From Thamnaconus septentrionalis (lineage: Eukaryota; Chordata; Actinopteri; Tetraodontiformes; Monacanthidae): a stretch of 64,000 nt of DNA. Below are positions 51,905 through 63,191 of the stretch, one piece after another (the first letter of the stretch is position 1; every line of letters starts with the position of its first letter). The stretch spans positions 1,565,001 to 1,629,000 of the forward strand of contig CM020507.1 of NCBI GenBank assembly GCA_009823395.1, given 5' to 3'. The notes under the pieces were generated by a model. The model had not been told where the DNA came from, made no database searches, and saw nothing but the letters and a program-made list of their open reading frames with translations. Made by a program: the position numbers and the translations under genes.

Positions 51905-52283
51905 TAAAACTGGCGGCCCATTCATTTGAATGGAGTTGCTCACACAGTCCCATACGCTGAAAAGGTTTTTGCCTTCCGCGTTAGAGGGCGCATAGAGCAT
52001 GCGCACTTCACAACGCGACGCTGTAACGCCCATGATACGTCAGAGCGCATTACCCAATCAGAACCGAGAACTAACATGTACGACACCGTGACGTCACGCT
52101 GGAAATAAACTTTTTTTGTGGATTTTCTAGCCTTGAATTTTTTATTTTTTTTTTAACGACTGAACAAACCTGAAAGATTTGCTATGAACCGCGTATCAGG
52201 TCACAGTCGCACCGTCAGGTGTTTTGGAGGTGTTTATTTTTGTATTGCGGTGTAATGGCAAAATGCTTTTTGAGCCAATAAGA

Positions 52284-52371
<88 letters not shown>

Positions 52372-52470
52372 TAATTGCTGCAGTACCTCGAGTGACCACT
52401 GGGTGAAAAATAAAGTCGGCGTACCGCCGACCGATACATCCACAGCTCGGGCCTGGAAGCTAACCACGGC
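51905..52470 (-). mobile_element. Interspersed repeat family P, copy 4, with (ATT)n expansion
   Basis: It is in reverse orientation: 'ggcccattcatttgaatgg' at the left, 'agagggcgcatagagcatg' inside, and 'ctgcagtacctcgagtg' at the right. Confidence 0.65.
52286..52371. repeat. (ATT)n microsatellite
   Basis: About 28 ATT units inside family P copy 4. The poly-Tyr and poly-Asn frames here are artefacts. Confidence 0.95.
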
Positions 52471-52800
52471 ACATTCTCCTCTCAAGTCACCGTCTAATCG
52501 CATCTCGACCGCTCGCCAACTTTTTAAAGGTGGACGCCCGAGGGTCCAAGCTGGACTCTCAGAGCCGTGTCTTTATGGCGCAGTCAGGTTTATTTTGGTT
52601 TGGCGTTGATTCGGTCGGCCGAAGTCGGGAGAGCATGCTAACGTGCTAAATTATTAGCCTAAATTATTAGCCTCGGTCACTCCGAGACGTAATTGGCCCT
52701 CGGACGGGTGACTTCGGCGGCTTTTTGATCAGCTCTCATCTCCTCAACCACCTTCCCCAGAGAGTTCAAATGTCAGCCATGTGTTGACACACACACAGAG

Positions 52801-52831
<31 letters not shown>

Positions 52832-52947
52832 CTTGCAGGGGGTGTGTGAAATATGTTGCAGCGATGACATCATTGTCGAAGCACTTTCTGATACTTGCAG
52901 TGTGCCTTTCTGGTTTTACAGTATGTATGTCTCACACCTACACCGTC

Positions 52948-52978
<31 letters not shown>

Positions 52979-53111
52979 GGTTGTGAATGACTTCATTATG
53001 AGCACAGATCATTTGTCTGGATCAGTTTTCTTGCCAAGTGTTGAGTAAATGTTCCAACACACAGCAACACGACTTCATCTTTAATTACCTGAGATGTGAC
53101 AGCTGTCAGGA

Positions 53112-53144
<33 letters not shown>

Positions 53145-53528
53145 GTCAGATGACTCCAGCAGTAAACATTTATGTCTTTTCTGTTTCTTGGCCAGATTCT
53201 CTCTTCTCCTCCTCCTCCTCCTGCGGCGGTGACTTGATGTCAGCGGTGTGTGGAGTGCAGAGCTGCGGGATCAGCTGACGGAGCCCCTGGAGGAAACTGA
53301 GAGCCGCTGGATTGGAGGGATGGAGAGACGGATGGAGACGGTGTGAAGTTTTTGCGGTTCCTGGGAACTTTTAAGGAGCCTCCAGGACTTCGACACTCAC
53401 ACAGGCTTCCTTCCTTCTCCTCTTGCCGCTGACTACGTTACCCACAATGCACGAAGCGCAACCGGAAAAGTAACGCCTCTTCTTCTGGAACACTCTTTGA
53501 ACTTCCCATTTGTGATGGTTGCTTACTC

Positions 53529-53564
<36 letters not shown>

Positions 53565-54366
53565 TCACACCTCTGAGATCTTCCTCTGAGATCTTCCTCT
53601 GATCTTCTGTCCCCCCTTACCCCTCCTACCACCACCACCACCACCCACCTCCTCCCTCCCCCATCATTCCTGCAGTCCACTTAAATCCCAGAACACGCAG
53701 TCGACACACACACACACACACACACTCACAGGGTCTCACACACACTGGTCCAGGCTGCCGGACGCTGCTTTAAAAGGTTTGTCTTTTCTCTTCCTTCAGG
53801 TCTCAGATCTTGATGGGCTATTTTTATCTTCATAATTCCAGACGTTTTGTCTGTCATGTGATCTCATCGCAGGTGATTCTGACAATAAAGTCACGTTCAC
53901 TCAGAGAAGCTCCACCTGTCTGCCGTCGTGGTGGATTTACTGGCTTCTGATTTCTTTTTGAAAGGTTGTCGTCGTCGTGACGACAAACCGATGATAAATG
54001 GCTTTTATTCACTCCGTTAAAAATGTGCTTTTGCTGTGAAAATAACTTTGACTCAATGTGATCCTCCGACGACTCACAAACTTGTTTGTTTGTGCAGAGT
54101 GAATAAGATGTTTTCATTTCCTTCTAGCTACACTAAGCACATTTATATTTACCATTTTTGTGTTTTTATTTAGTCATTTTGTGAACATTTTTGACAGTGT
54201 GGCAACAATCGAACGATACAATATTTTAAGGATTTATCACCAATCTGATCATCAGGAAATAACTTCAGTCGATAGATATGGAATGCCACCAATCATGTGC
54301 AACTGCAGTAAGACTGTTCAGACTTGTGGAACCCTCTAAACGGGTTGGTTCTGGCTGACCCGACAG

Positions 54367-56211
54367 ATGAACTTGGCTCTGATCCACGACCGGCTCTGCA
54401 TCAAGTCCTTCTGGGAGAAACGGATCAGCAACCAGAGTCAGCAGACGGAGAGCGAGGAGCAGCGGCTGCAGAGCAGCGCCTTGGAGAAGTAGGAGGCTCT
54501 TCACACACACACACACACACACACACTTTACAATAGAAGCTGGAAGCGGCTCCAGACTGCAGCTGGACAAATATTACTGCCTGTGAAAAGTACCAGAGAG
54601 CCAGGCGCTGCTCAGGGTTCCTGGGTTTTGTCCGCAGTCAAAAAGTCATTTTTTAAATTTCTAATTTTATCATTCAGGAACGTTTTCTTCATCTGCTGGA
54701 TCCCCCCCCCCCCCCCTGATTCCAATAATTTGTTTATTTTCCGACTGAGAAAAATACAGAAAAAGAAATGAAATTGGCCAATCAAATTCCTGCTTTGTCA
54801 AGCGGAGCCACTTTGTAACTGTGTGAAGGTTCCTTTTGGTGAAAGGGGCCAAACCTGCTGCTTACAAAATGAATGAATTGTGATTTATTTGATGTCAGAA
54901 ACAGGAAGTAAACCTGCAGTCGGAGAACAGCGTCTCAGTAGATCCTGTTTTAAGAGTGCAAAGAAAACCAACATTGTCTCTTTCCTGCGCCGCCGCCGCC
55001 GCCGTCGTCGTGGTCTTCGTCGTCTATCTTTGGAGGAAGTTCTGATCTGAATGCGGATCATGTGACCAGCCTCGGCTGCGCTGGATGTTACCGTCTGGCA
55101 ACGGACGTGGCGTGTCTAAAAACAGATCACCTCTCGTCTCTCATCGAGTCGGAGGACACGGCGGGACAGAGCACAGGCCGGGCCGGGCCGGGCCGGGCCG
55201 AGCCTAACGCGCTAGACTGAGCGGCCTGCTGGCCCTCCTCCCACTGACAGCAGTGCCTCAGCTTCTGGCTGCTGGATGAGTTAAAAGTGAAAAAATATTC
55301 ACCGGCAGTCAACAGTTTGGACTCACCAGCTCATGCCGACTGCGGACACTGAACACATCAAATATATGAGCAAGATATCTGCCATTATGCAGCAAAGCCA
55401 AAGCACCTTCAATAACTCTAAATATGCTTCTTATGAAAGGAGGCTATTTAGAAGAATTATTATATAATTGTTATTTTACTCTTATTTATTGTTTCCTCCA
55501 TAATTCCAGGTGTGTTCATACGCAGTTTTGATGCCTTCAGTGAGAAGCTGCAATGTCAACAGTCATGAGGATGAAAGAAAAGACATTAAATTCACAGGCT
55601 GAGTCCAAACCTTTGACTGCTAGTGTGTCGATATAAATATTTGCCTAGCCCGTCTTTAGTCCCCCAACAATAAAACAGGTTCCTAGTTAGTTTAATGAGG
55701 GGTTGTTTGATTCAGCGTCCAGTCATTAGTCTCCTCCCTCCTGTCCCCGGCCTTCGCCTCCTCCATCCCCCCCGGAGCTCGCAGCTCCTCCAGGCCGTCA
55801 CAGCTAATCCCCCTGCTATCCGTGGCTCTGTAGCCCTAATCCCTGGCCATCAGTACCGCGTTCCGCCTGATCCCCCCGCTATCTGTTACCAGCCGCCGGC
55901 CACTTCTTCCCCCTCGCTAATTATGTGTGTTGGGTTTGACCCCGGCAGATGCTGGAGCGGCGTGTGTCGAGGTGATAATGACACGGCGATGACAGACAGA
56001 GGCAAACAGACAGAACGAGGAGGAACCGGGCCTGGAGTCACGGCGCCGACCTGGAGCCCACAGCCCGGGGCGTGCCGACCGCGCACTTCCCATCCGACTT
56101 TATAGAACCTTTCTGTATTAATCCAAAAATCTACTATTAGATACATGTATAAATAGAACTATGTACGCCGTGGGTAACTCTTAAAGTTCAAGTTTTAATA
56201 CTGATTTCAAG

Positions 56212-56245
<34 letters not shown>

Positions 56246-56835
56246 AAAAATAATAAGAATAATAAGAATAATATCAATAATATCAATATTATTATTACTA
56301 CCTCTGCTTGTAACACAGCAGCCTTCATAAACTCTTCAAGATTTTTTTCCTCGTGATGAAACAATGGTTTGGAATTATTTTTAGAATCAAATCCAGCCAT
56401 CAGTCATATTTCACACAGCTTGATGGCACTTGTGAGTGTTAATATTCAATGTCAGAATGGAATGAAATGACCTGGGCTGGCACCTTGGCTGCAGTTCAGC
56501 TTCCAAACCACCGGGTGGCATTTGTGCAGGGGCCAAGCTGTGAACTCCAGACATTGCCCAGAGGTTTTCCTGAGGGGCGGTCCGGTGTGCGGCCGCCTTA
56601 AAGCACACCGCTGGTTGTTGAAGAGTTCCTCCCTTCTTTAGTGTTGTTACATTCGCAGGTTTACATCGGATGCTGATGATCCAGTAGGAAAAGGAGGACT
56701 TACTTACCATTAATATCATTTCTTCAAGTTCGGCAGGCCGGATTAAAAAGCTTAAGGGGCCACATATGGCCCCCCGGGCCGTAGTTTGCCCACGCTTGCT
56801 CTAGGTCATCCTGCCTATCTGTCTGTTTGTTTGTT

Positions 56836-56872
<37 letters not shown>

Positions 56873-56951
56873 GCCTGCCTGCCTGCCTGTCTGTCTGTTT
56901 GTTTGTTTGTCTGTCTGTCTGTTTGTTTGTTTGTTTGTTTGTTTGTTTGTT

Positions 56952-56988
<37 letters not shown>

Positions 56989-57603
56989 GCCTGCCTGTTG
57001 TTTGTTTGTTTGTTTGTCTGTCTGTCTGTCTGTCTGCCTGCCTGCCTGTCTGTTTGTTTGTTTGTTTGTTTGTCTGTCTGTCTGCCTGCCTGTCTGTCTG
57101 TCTGTCTGTCTGTCTGCCTGCCTGTCTGTCTGTCTGTCTGTCTGTTTGTTTGTCTGTCTGTCTGTCTGTTTGTCTGCCTACCTGTCTGTTTGTTTGTCTG
57201 TCTGTCTGTTCGTTTGTTTGTCTGCCTGTTTGTCTGTCTGTCTGCCTGCCTGTCTGTTCGTTTGTTTGTCTGCCTGTCTGTCTGTCTGTCTGTCTGCCTG
57301 CCTGCCTGCCTGTTCGTTTGTTTGTCTGCCTGTCTGTCTGCCTGTCTGTCTGTCTGCCTACCTGTCTGTTTGTCTGTCTGTCTGCCTGCCTGCTCTTGTT
57401 TGTTTGTTTGTCTTTCTGTCTGTCTGTCTGTCTGCCTGCCTGTCTGTCTGCCTGCCTGCCTGCCTGTCTGTTTGTTTGTCTGTCTGTCTGCCTACCTGTC
57501 TGTTTGTTTGTCTGTCTGTCTGCCTGTCTGTCTGTCTGCCTGCCTGTCTGTCTGTCTGTCTGTCTGCCTGTCTGTCTGCCTGCCTGCCTGTCTGTCTGCC
57601 TGC

Positions 57604-57638
<35 letters not shown>

Positions 57639-57765
57639 CCACTTTGACTGCCTCTGTTGAGGTCAGCAGGATTATCAGTAGCTAAAAGAACAAATGGAAT
57701 AATCCAGAAAATACGGCAGGAAGCTGGCGGGGAGACAGTGAGGACAGCTGATAGCGGGGGTTGGG

Positions 57766-57813
<48 letters not shown>

Positions 57814-57941
57814 TTTATATCTTTTTCTCTTCTTCCTGTCCAGCTGAACAATGAGAGACAGATGCCGCCGATGCCTCCACACAGTGACCCACTCAAACAT
57901 CACGTTTGCATGCCGTGTTTCCCATAGTTGGACCTGACAGC

Positions 57942-58035
<94 letters not shown>

Positions 58036-58147
58036 GCTGAGGGGTGAGTGGGTTGTGCGCCTGGAGAACAGAACCAAACACCTGAAGAGCCTCAGCGACA
58101 GCTACATGAGGAAGCCCAGAGCGGAGAAGACGGCAGAGCAGACCTGA
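54367..58147 (+). CDS. fam240a: FAM240-family small protein, 77 aa
   Basis: Two exons: 54367-54488 and 58036-58147 (234 nt, in frame). The product starts MNLALIHDRLCIKSFWEKRI, then a Gln/Glu-rich helix, then SSALEKLRGEWVVRLENRTK and a basic tail ending AEQT. The SFWEK...ALEKLR.EW..RLE pattern is that of the FAM240 family, tiny vertebrate proteins of unknown function. It has no signal peptide or membrane segment and is probably helical. The ATG immediately follows CAG, so an upstream non-coding exon is likely. A location next to lrrc2 matches my recollection of human FAM240A beside LRRC2 on 3p21. The 3.5-kb intron has (CA)n after the donor and (GT)n running into the acceptor. Its interior contains a Tc1-like MITE and an 820-bp tetranucleotide array. 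AATAAA follows at 58190. Confidence 0.75.
55175..55201. repeat. (GGCCG)n short tandem repeat
   Basis: About five GGCCG units within the FAM240 intron. Confidence 0.8.
55306..55619. mobile_element. Tc1-like MITE
   Basis: The left end CAGTCAACAGTTTGGACTCA and the reverse-complemented right end CAGTCAAAGGTTTGGACTCA match at 18/20. This is the familiar 'CAGTCAAAAGTTTGGACACA' terminus of fish Tc1-type elements. The interior is about 270 bp and non-coding. Termini probably extend a few bases outward. Confidence 0.8.
56220..56300. repeat. (ATT)n / AAT-rich low-complexity
   Basis: (ATT)n at 56216-56243 followed by AATAAG/AATATC runs. Confidence 0.8.
56701..56800 (-). mobile_element. hAT-like right-end fragment
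   Basis: 'atcatttcttcaagttcggc', 'ccggattaaaaagctta' and the terminal 'gggccgtagtttgcccacgc' match the reverse-oriented copy at 34895-35176. It directly precedes the tetranucleotide array. Confidence 0.6.
56815..57640. repeat. Degenerate tetranucleotide array (TCTG/TTTG/CCTG)n
   Basis: About 205 four-base units: mostly TCTG, interspersed with runs of TTTG and CCTG and occasional TTCG or CCTA. No unit creates a stop in several frames, so 270-336-codon frames appear on both strands. These are artefacts. Confidence 0.97.
57766..57811. repeat. (CA)n microsatellite
   Basis: About 23 CA units in the FAM240 intron. Confidence 0.9.
57943..58031. repeat. (GT)n abutting the FAM240 exon 2 acceptor
   Basis: About 44 GT units run directly into GCAG at 58032-58035. 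There is no conventional pyrimidine tract. Confidence 0.95.
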
Positions 58148-58189
58148 GATCAGCTGACGCCTGCACACAATGACGTGGTGACGCTCAGC

Positions 58190-58195
58190 AATAAA
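58190..58195 (+). terminator. Polyadenylation signal of the FAM240 gene
   Basis: AATAAA 43 bases after the stop codon. Confidence 0.75.
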
Positions 58196-59228
58196 GCTTC
58201 TCCATACAACTTCCTGCCGTGTCAGAGTGACCTTTAATGACCCGAGGAGCCGGTCGGGACGACAGAGTTGCTTCTCTGCTAGGAAAACACAACAAATTCC
58301 AGAAAAGTCGGGAAGATGATGTTTTATTTCTAATTCCGAGGCGCCGGATTGTTGCCGACAGACGCCACGCCGATGTCACCACAGACGCACAAAACTGTCG
58401 AGCTGCAACATCCAGGTCAGGAACATTTCCTCTCTAGCAGAGTCAAAGATCATTTCTGCTTTATTGCTTCTGGTGGTTCAGGTGGTGAAACATCTCCTGA
58501 TTGGTCCTCGGTCCACACTGGAGCAGCAGCAGATGAATGGAGTGTTTAAACCTCACAGGAGAAAAACTACATCATGGGATAAGTAATAATAGTCATGGAA
58601 TGACTGTTAAAACACTGAGGAATGTGATGAAATACAGCATTTTATGACTTACTATCAATTTAATTCCTTCAAGTCTGGCTGGTCGGATTAAAAAGCTTCA
58701 CGCGCCGCATGTGAGCCCGGTTTTTTTTCCCCCCAGTGGCAGCAATGTGCTGCCGTAGTGATGAGAACACATCAGTAAGAGCTTCATTCTGTGTGTTCAT
58801 AGATTGTAGAGCTAGATTCAACTAGATTTCTAGAACCCCAGAGGTGTTTTTGAATCGCGTCCCATTGCCCTTTTCCATCAAATAATTAATGCAAGAAAAA
58901 AAAAATAGAACAAAAGCCGGGTTTTTAAATTCCACCAGGGGTCAGTAGTGAACGTAGTGAGAACCTGGCTCTGAGTGAAGCCCAGGTGATAGAAGCAGAA
59001 CTTTCTACGGACTCTCGGGACTCTTGGGGCCATGAATTAGAATATTAGATTAGATAGATGATTGGATAAAACTTTATTGATCCCAAAGGAAATTCAGGCT
59101 GCATACATTCATTCCAACAGAAAAAACAGACAGCGAAACGAAACAGAAACAGACACAAACCTATAACAAATAAAACAACCTGTAATAAATAAAAGCATCT
59201 GCGCTGTGATTGGCCGCTGGCCGCTGGC
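58196..59228. other. Spacer between FAM240 and nudt18 3' ends
   Basis: It holds a hAT-like remnant at about 58575-58722 and a LINE 3'-end-like segment at about 59045-59110 ('aaaactttattgatcccaaagg'). The TTTATT at 59073-59078 could serve as the nudt18 polyadenylation signal on the minus strand. No gene is seen. Confidence 0.5.
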
Positions 59229-60393
59229 TCAGTAGAGGCTGTGCAGCGGCAGGATGGAGGTGTTCTTCAGCTTCTCCAGCAGTTTCTCCCTCAGGCTCTG
59301 CTTGTGCACCGGGTGCCAGACGTAGCGAGGGTTCTCCAGGGCGGGCGGCCGCTGCTCCGCCCCCGTCGCCTCCACCTTCTCGCCGTCCTCGTCGCGGCGG
59401 ACGTAGTCGGGCAGCAGCGCCACCAGCGTGTTGAAGCACACGCCGTCCGTCCGGCCGTGCTGCCGCCCGTCGTGCTGCAGGCTGAGGACGCCCAGCGTGT
59501 TGACGTCGTGGTCGTAGTAGGACGACGGCACCGCCTCCTGCACCACCATGTTGGCCGCCCAGGTGACGGCGTGGGTGCGCAACGCCGCCGCCATGGGCAG
59601 GTGGAGCGCCGGAGCTGTGGGGGGAAGAAGAAGAAGAAGAAGAGCTCCATCATCAGCTTCAGCAAAGCATTGTGGGTAAAGTCTGGAGGGATGGGATGGG
59701 CGGGATGGGAGGAGCTGACAGGGAAGTCAGCCACCGGTGTGAACGTCTTTAAATCCAGGTTAGAGACGACGGAGTGCTTTTAGTCATCTTATTATATTTT
59801 ATTATCATATTTTTATTTCTATTCTCCTTTATTACTGTTCATTATACTGCACGTTGTCTTTGAATACTCTGCATTCTTTGTTTTTAAATGCTTTTAAATG
59901 TTGAACTTCTATACATGAATATACATGAATATCTATTTATATCTATATGATATATATATACATATATATTATATCTATATAGACTTATAAAATTTCTCCA
60001 GTGTTCTTACGGTTGAATTCCTGCACTATATTATAACTGGAGTTGTCTTTGGTTGTTTTCTGTTTTCTGTCTTCTAGTTGTATAAACTTAATTTAGTTCA
60101 TATGTTTGTATATTTATTTGAGTTTCGGGGTAGGTACATATAAGTTTATACTTCCTCCTACCCCTTTTCGGACATGAATAACATTATTTTCATGTGTATT
60201 TCATTGCTTACTTATCCTATTTTTTTTTTTTATTATTATTTATTTTTTCTTTTGTATGTTTTGGTTTTGTATCCCTTTTATTTTCTCATTTTCCTTCATG
60301 TTCGAAAATAAATAAATAAATCAGATCAAATCAAATTAAACTTTTAATCATGTCAAGCGCATTGAGTTGCTTTCTGTATGACATACGCTACAC

Positions 60394-60435
<42 letters not shown>

Positions 60436-61577
60436 GCTTGCCTTGCCTTGCCTTGCCTTGCCTCCCTCACCTTTGATGAGCAGGAGCCAGACCTGCTGCT
60501 GGGCGTTGGAGAAGACCAGCACCAGCCTCTGCAGCACGTGGCGGCAGCTCAGGCCCAGCGGCAGGGTGGCGGGATGCCAGGGATCCTGACGGTACCTGAA
60601 GGCAGCACGGCAGCAGAAGACCAGAGTCAGCTGATCTGATCTGATCTGATCAGGTCAATCAGTCAGTGAGTCGGTTGGGCTCAAAGTGAGTCAGCCGTAC
60701 TTGAGGCCGCAGTCGATGAGGCGCAGGATGTCCCGCCCCCTCAGGGAGAGGGGGGACTGCGGTCCCACCAGGACGCCTGAAGAGACTCCTGGTCGGCTTC
60801 TGCCAGAGTCTTCAGGGCCCCGCCTGGAAAAACAACAGGGAGACAGTTAGAGGTAGCGGTGCATATTTCAGCCTGGAGGGGGCGCTAGTGACGGGGCTTG
60901 TAGGAGCCTTGTTCTTTGTTTGAAGGTTCTTATTCCCTACGGACTGTTTCAGTGTGCTCCCCCTGCAGGTGCAGGTCCACGATGCTGAGGCCTAGCAGCG
61001 GTGCTTTATGGCTGGCGTGACCTCTGACCTGTGACCCTGGCCTGGAAGATGAAGCGGATCCACTGCGGTCCTTGTTCCTGGATCAGCAGCAGAGTGACGG
61101 GCTCACACTCGAAGCCCGCCTCCTCCTTCACCTGCAGACAGTCAGCGGGTGAGCGGGTGGAGGCGGGGCTACTCGTGGTCGTGTCTCAGCCACCGTCACT
61201 CACCTCCCTCTTGAGCGCCTCCTGCAGGCTCTCACCCACCTCCACCCGGCCGGCGGGGAGGTACCACTGCTTGTAGCAGTCCGGCTTGGCCTCCTGCACC
61301 ATCAGCACCTCCTCCTGACGCACACACACACACACACACACACACTACATCACAACAAATACATACGTCAACACAGCACAGACACACAAGCGGGAAGCCC
61401 AACCTTGTCGTTGAAGACGACGGCGCACACGATGTAGGTGACGTTCTTCCTCAGCGTGGCAGGTTTGCTCTGGTCCAGCGCCACGTCGCAGCCGCTCACC
61501 TCCAGGCCCTGGCCGCCCAGCAGCTCTTCCACCTGCTCCTCCACCTGCCGCCGCTGCTCCGCCTCCGTCACCTCCAT
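59229..61577 (-). CDS. nudt18: NUDT18 (MTH3) Nudix hydrolase, 340 aa, frame broken once
   Basis: Six coding exons on the minus strand: 61577-61404, 61314-61204, 61131-61029, 60823-60701, 60595-60471, 59614-59229. The Nudix box is complete: G80-x5-E86-x7-R94-E95-V-K-E98-E99-x-G101-F, preceded by QWYLPAG. Human NUDT18 hydrolyses 8-oxo-dGDP and related oxidised diphosphates. [20 protein letters not shown] and the C-terminal half also follow the family. The start MEVTEAEQ is chosen because it aligns with the family N-terminus. The upstream ATG at 62239 is out of frame with it and belongs to a 5' non-coding exon ending at 62154. In exon 4 the C-run (plus-strand G6 at 60750-60755) is one base short. 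As written the frame hits TGA nine bases later; one more base restores [18 protein letters not shown]. Confidence 0.92.
60135..60345 (+). mobile_element. LINE 3'-end fragment in nudt18 intron 5
   Basis: 'cttcctcctaccccttttcgg' followed by 'atgttcgaaaataaataaat' is a layout seen in 5'-truncated fish LINE tails. (AAT)n follows at 60400-60434. Confidence 0.55.
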
Positions 61578-61599
61578 GCCTGCGGGAGGCGAAAGCAAC

Positions 61600-62000
61600 G
61601 AGGATCTCAAAGGCTGCGTTCAGACTGCAGGTGAATCTGATTCAAATCAGATTCCTTCTCAAATCCGATTTTTAGGGCTGACTGTCCACACTGTTTTTTT
61701 TTTTTTTTTTTTTTTTAGCAAGCGTCCAAATGGGATGTGGCTCTGTTCTGACAAGGGCTGGGCGAACTTTTTGACTGGTGTGTGCCGCAGTTGCCTGTTG
61801 TAAACTTTGTGTCCAGTAGATGGCAGCGTAGGGCGGGCTGACGCTTCCAGAAGCTTTAGGTTTCTGGATGAAGTGAACCGAAGCTTCAGATCGTCGTGAG
61901 GCCTCATCTCGCCGTCAAACAAAAACATCGCTGTGAATTTAAACGGTTGTCAGAGCTGCGCGCACAGCTTAAAAAAAAAACAAACAAACAAAGAAAATGG
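61600..62000. other. Repeat remnants in nudt18 5' UTR intron
   Basis: 'ggctgcgttcagactgcagg' and a degraded hAT-like end ('gggcgaactttttgactgg' at about 61767) lie between the nudt18 start codon and its 5' exon. A T-run is at 61691-61717. Nothing coding is seen. Confidence 0.45.
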
Positions 62001-62153
62001 GAAAATAAAAGACAATAACGAAGTGAGAGGACCCTGATATTAGTCGAGGTTTGCTGAACGCTTACATGTCAGCGTGAATGTCATCCAGAAACGGTGATCT
62101 ATTTTATTTTCTAGTAAAGACATTAATGGACTTTTACTGAAAATGAAGCTCAC

Positions 62154-62676
62154 CTGTCTTTCCTCGGCCGTGTCAACTCTCCATCCTGCGATCCTGAGCC
62201 GCCGATCGCTGCTCCGTTTCGACATTTGACGCCTGGGAGCCAAACAGGAAGTGCTTCTTTCTCTTCCGGTTCGACTTTTGCGACATTATTCATCCGCCCC
62301 TGTTCGCCAAAAGTGGTGAACAGGGGATAGTGGTGGAAATATAAAAACAAAAGACGCTTATAATTTGACGGAAGTACGATGACGCACGTTGTCAAATCTT
62401 GTGCCCTTTTGCGACGTCTGTTGTTAGTCCATGCGAACAATACGCACGTTTAGTGTGAAATTCCCCCAACAGGAAGCTTGTTGTTCGTTCGCGACGACGT
62501 CTCGGCGGTGTTGTAACGCGCTGCTGTAAGGTCACTCCAACTGTTCACATCAGCCCTGGCTGCATGCCACAGCCAAGCAGTTTGTCCTGACGATGTTTTT
62601 GACGGACTGGTTCTTTGACTGATGCTTTGCTGACTGTCGAGTGAGCGGAAGCGGCTCGGTGTGCCCTGTAGAACCG
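62154..62676. promoter_or_regulatory. Head-to-head promoter region of nudt18 and sdhaf1
   Basis: On the minus strand a 5' exon of nudt18 ends with GACAG|GTGAGC at 62154. On the plus strand a 5' exon of sdhaf1 ends GAACCG|GTGAGT at 62676, with the matching acceptor CCCGACAG at 62936-62943. The sequence between, about 62240-62640, is GC-moderate with several CpGs and can hold both starts. Exact start sites are not visible. Confidence 0.55.
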
Positions 62677-63191
62677 GTGAGTGAACCCGGGTCGTTTCTG
62701 TGTGATGGGAAAGTCAGCATCGGGCTGTATTCGATCGTGTGCTTGGTTTGATTCCAATAACTCAGAAGTCCACAATAGCTGTTGCTACTGGTCCCGTTGC
62801 TGTTCATTACCCAGCACTATAACCCAGCTGTGTTTGTTTACATAATTCATTCCCCCCCTTTGAATTGATCAACCAATCAGTTTTATACGACAAAGGAATG
62901 TGCTGTATCTGCCACTAATCTCAATGTATTTCCCTCCCGACAGGTGAAAATCAAACAGGTCCTTCACCTTCTACCTCCCTGACCTCACACACATCTGTTG
63001 GCGGTGTCTAGTTGTGAATCGGGTCCTGTCTGTGTAACTCTGTGTACCTCCAGCTTCCCAGCCAGGACACCTTGGAGGTTCCCGATCCCTGACAGCGTCT
63101 GTTTACCTGCCAGTGTCACCCTGCTTCCCTGCTTCCTGATTGGATAGTGAGCCCCTAGGTGGTGGTGGTGGTGGTGAAGGCCGGGTGTGCG

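Larger units (their letters stand above)
50490..54366. other. Spacer between divergent lrrc2 and FAM240 genes
   Basis: A possible lrrc2 5' UTR acceptor (GCGTCCAG) lies at about 50498. The remainder has degenerate 'ctgatcctggaccagatt' units at 50495-50690, several CA/GT tracts (51050-51075, 51121-51137, 51451-51488, 52790-52830, 52950-52976, 53114-53144) and (ATG)n at 53528-53562. It also holds the family P copy at 51905-52470. No further gene is recognised. Confidence 0.5.

Noticed and set aside
52224..52503. Poly-Tyr / poly-Asn proteins
   Set aside because: They are translations of an (ATT)n microsatellite inside an interspersed repeat.
56786..57811. Long open frames (up to 336 codons) on both strands
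   Set aside because: They translate a degenerate tetranucleotide array into low-complexity peptides and have no splice or domain support.
62040..62243. Alternative nudt18 start MSKRSSDRR at 62239
   Set aside because: Splicing from 62154 to the acceptor at 61579 puts this ATG out of frame with the Nudix protein and gives an early stop; the start at 61577 fits the family length.
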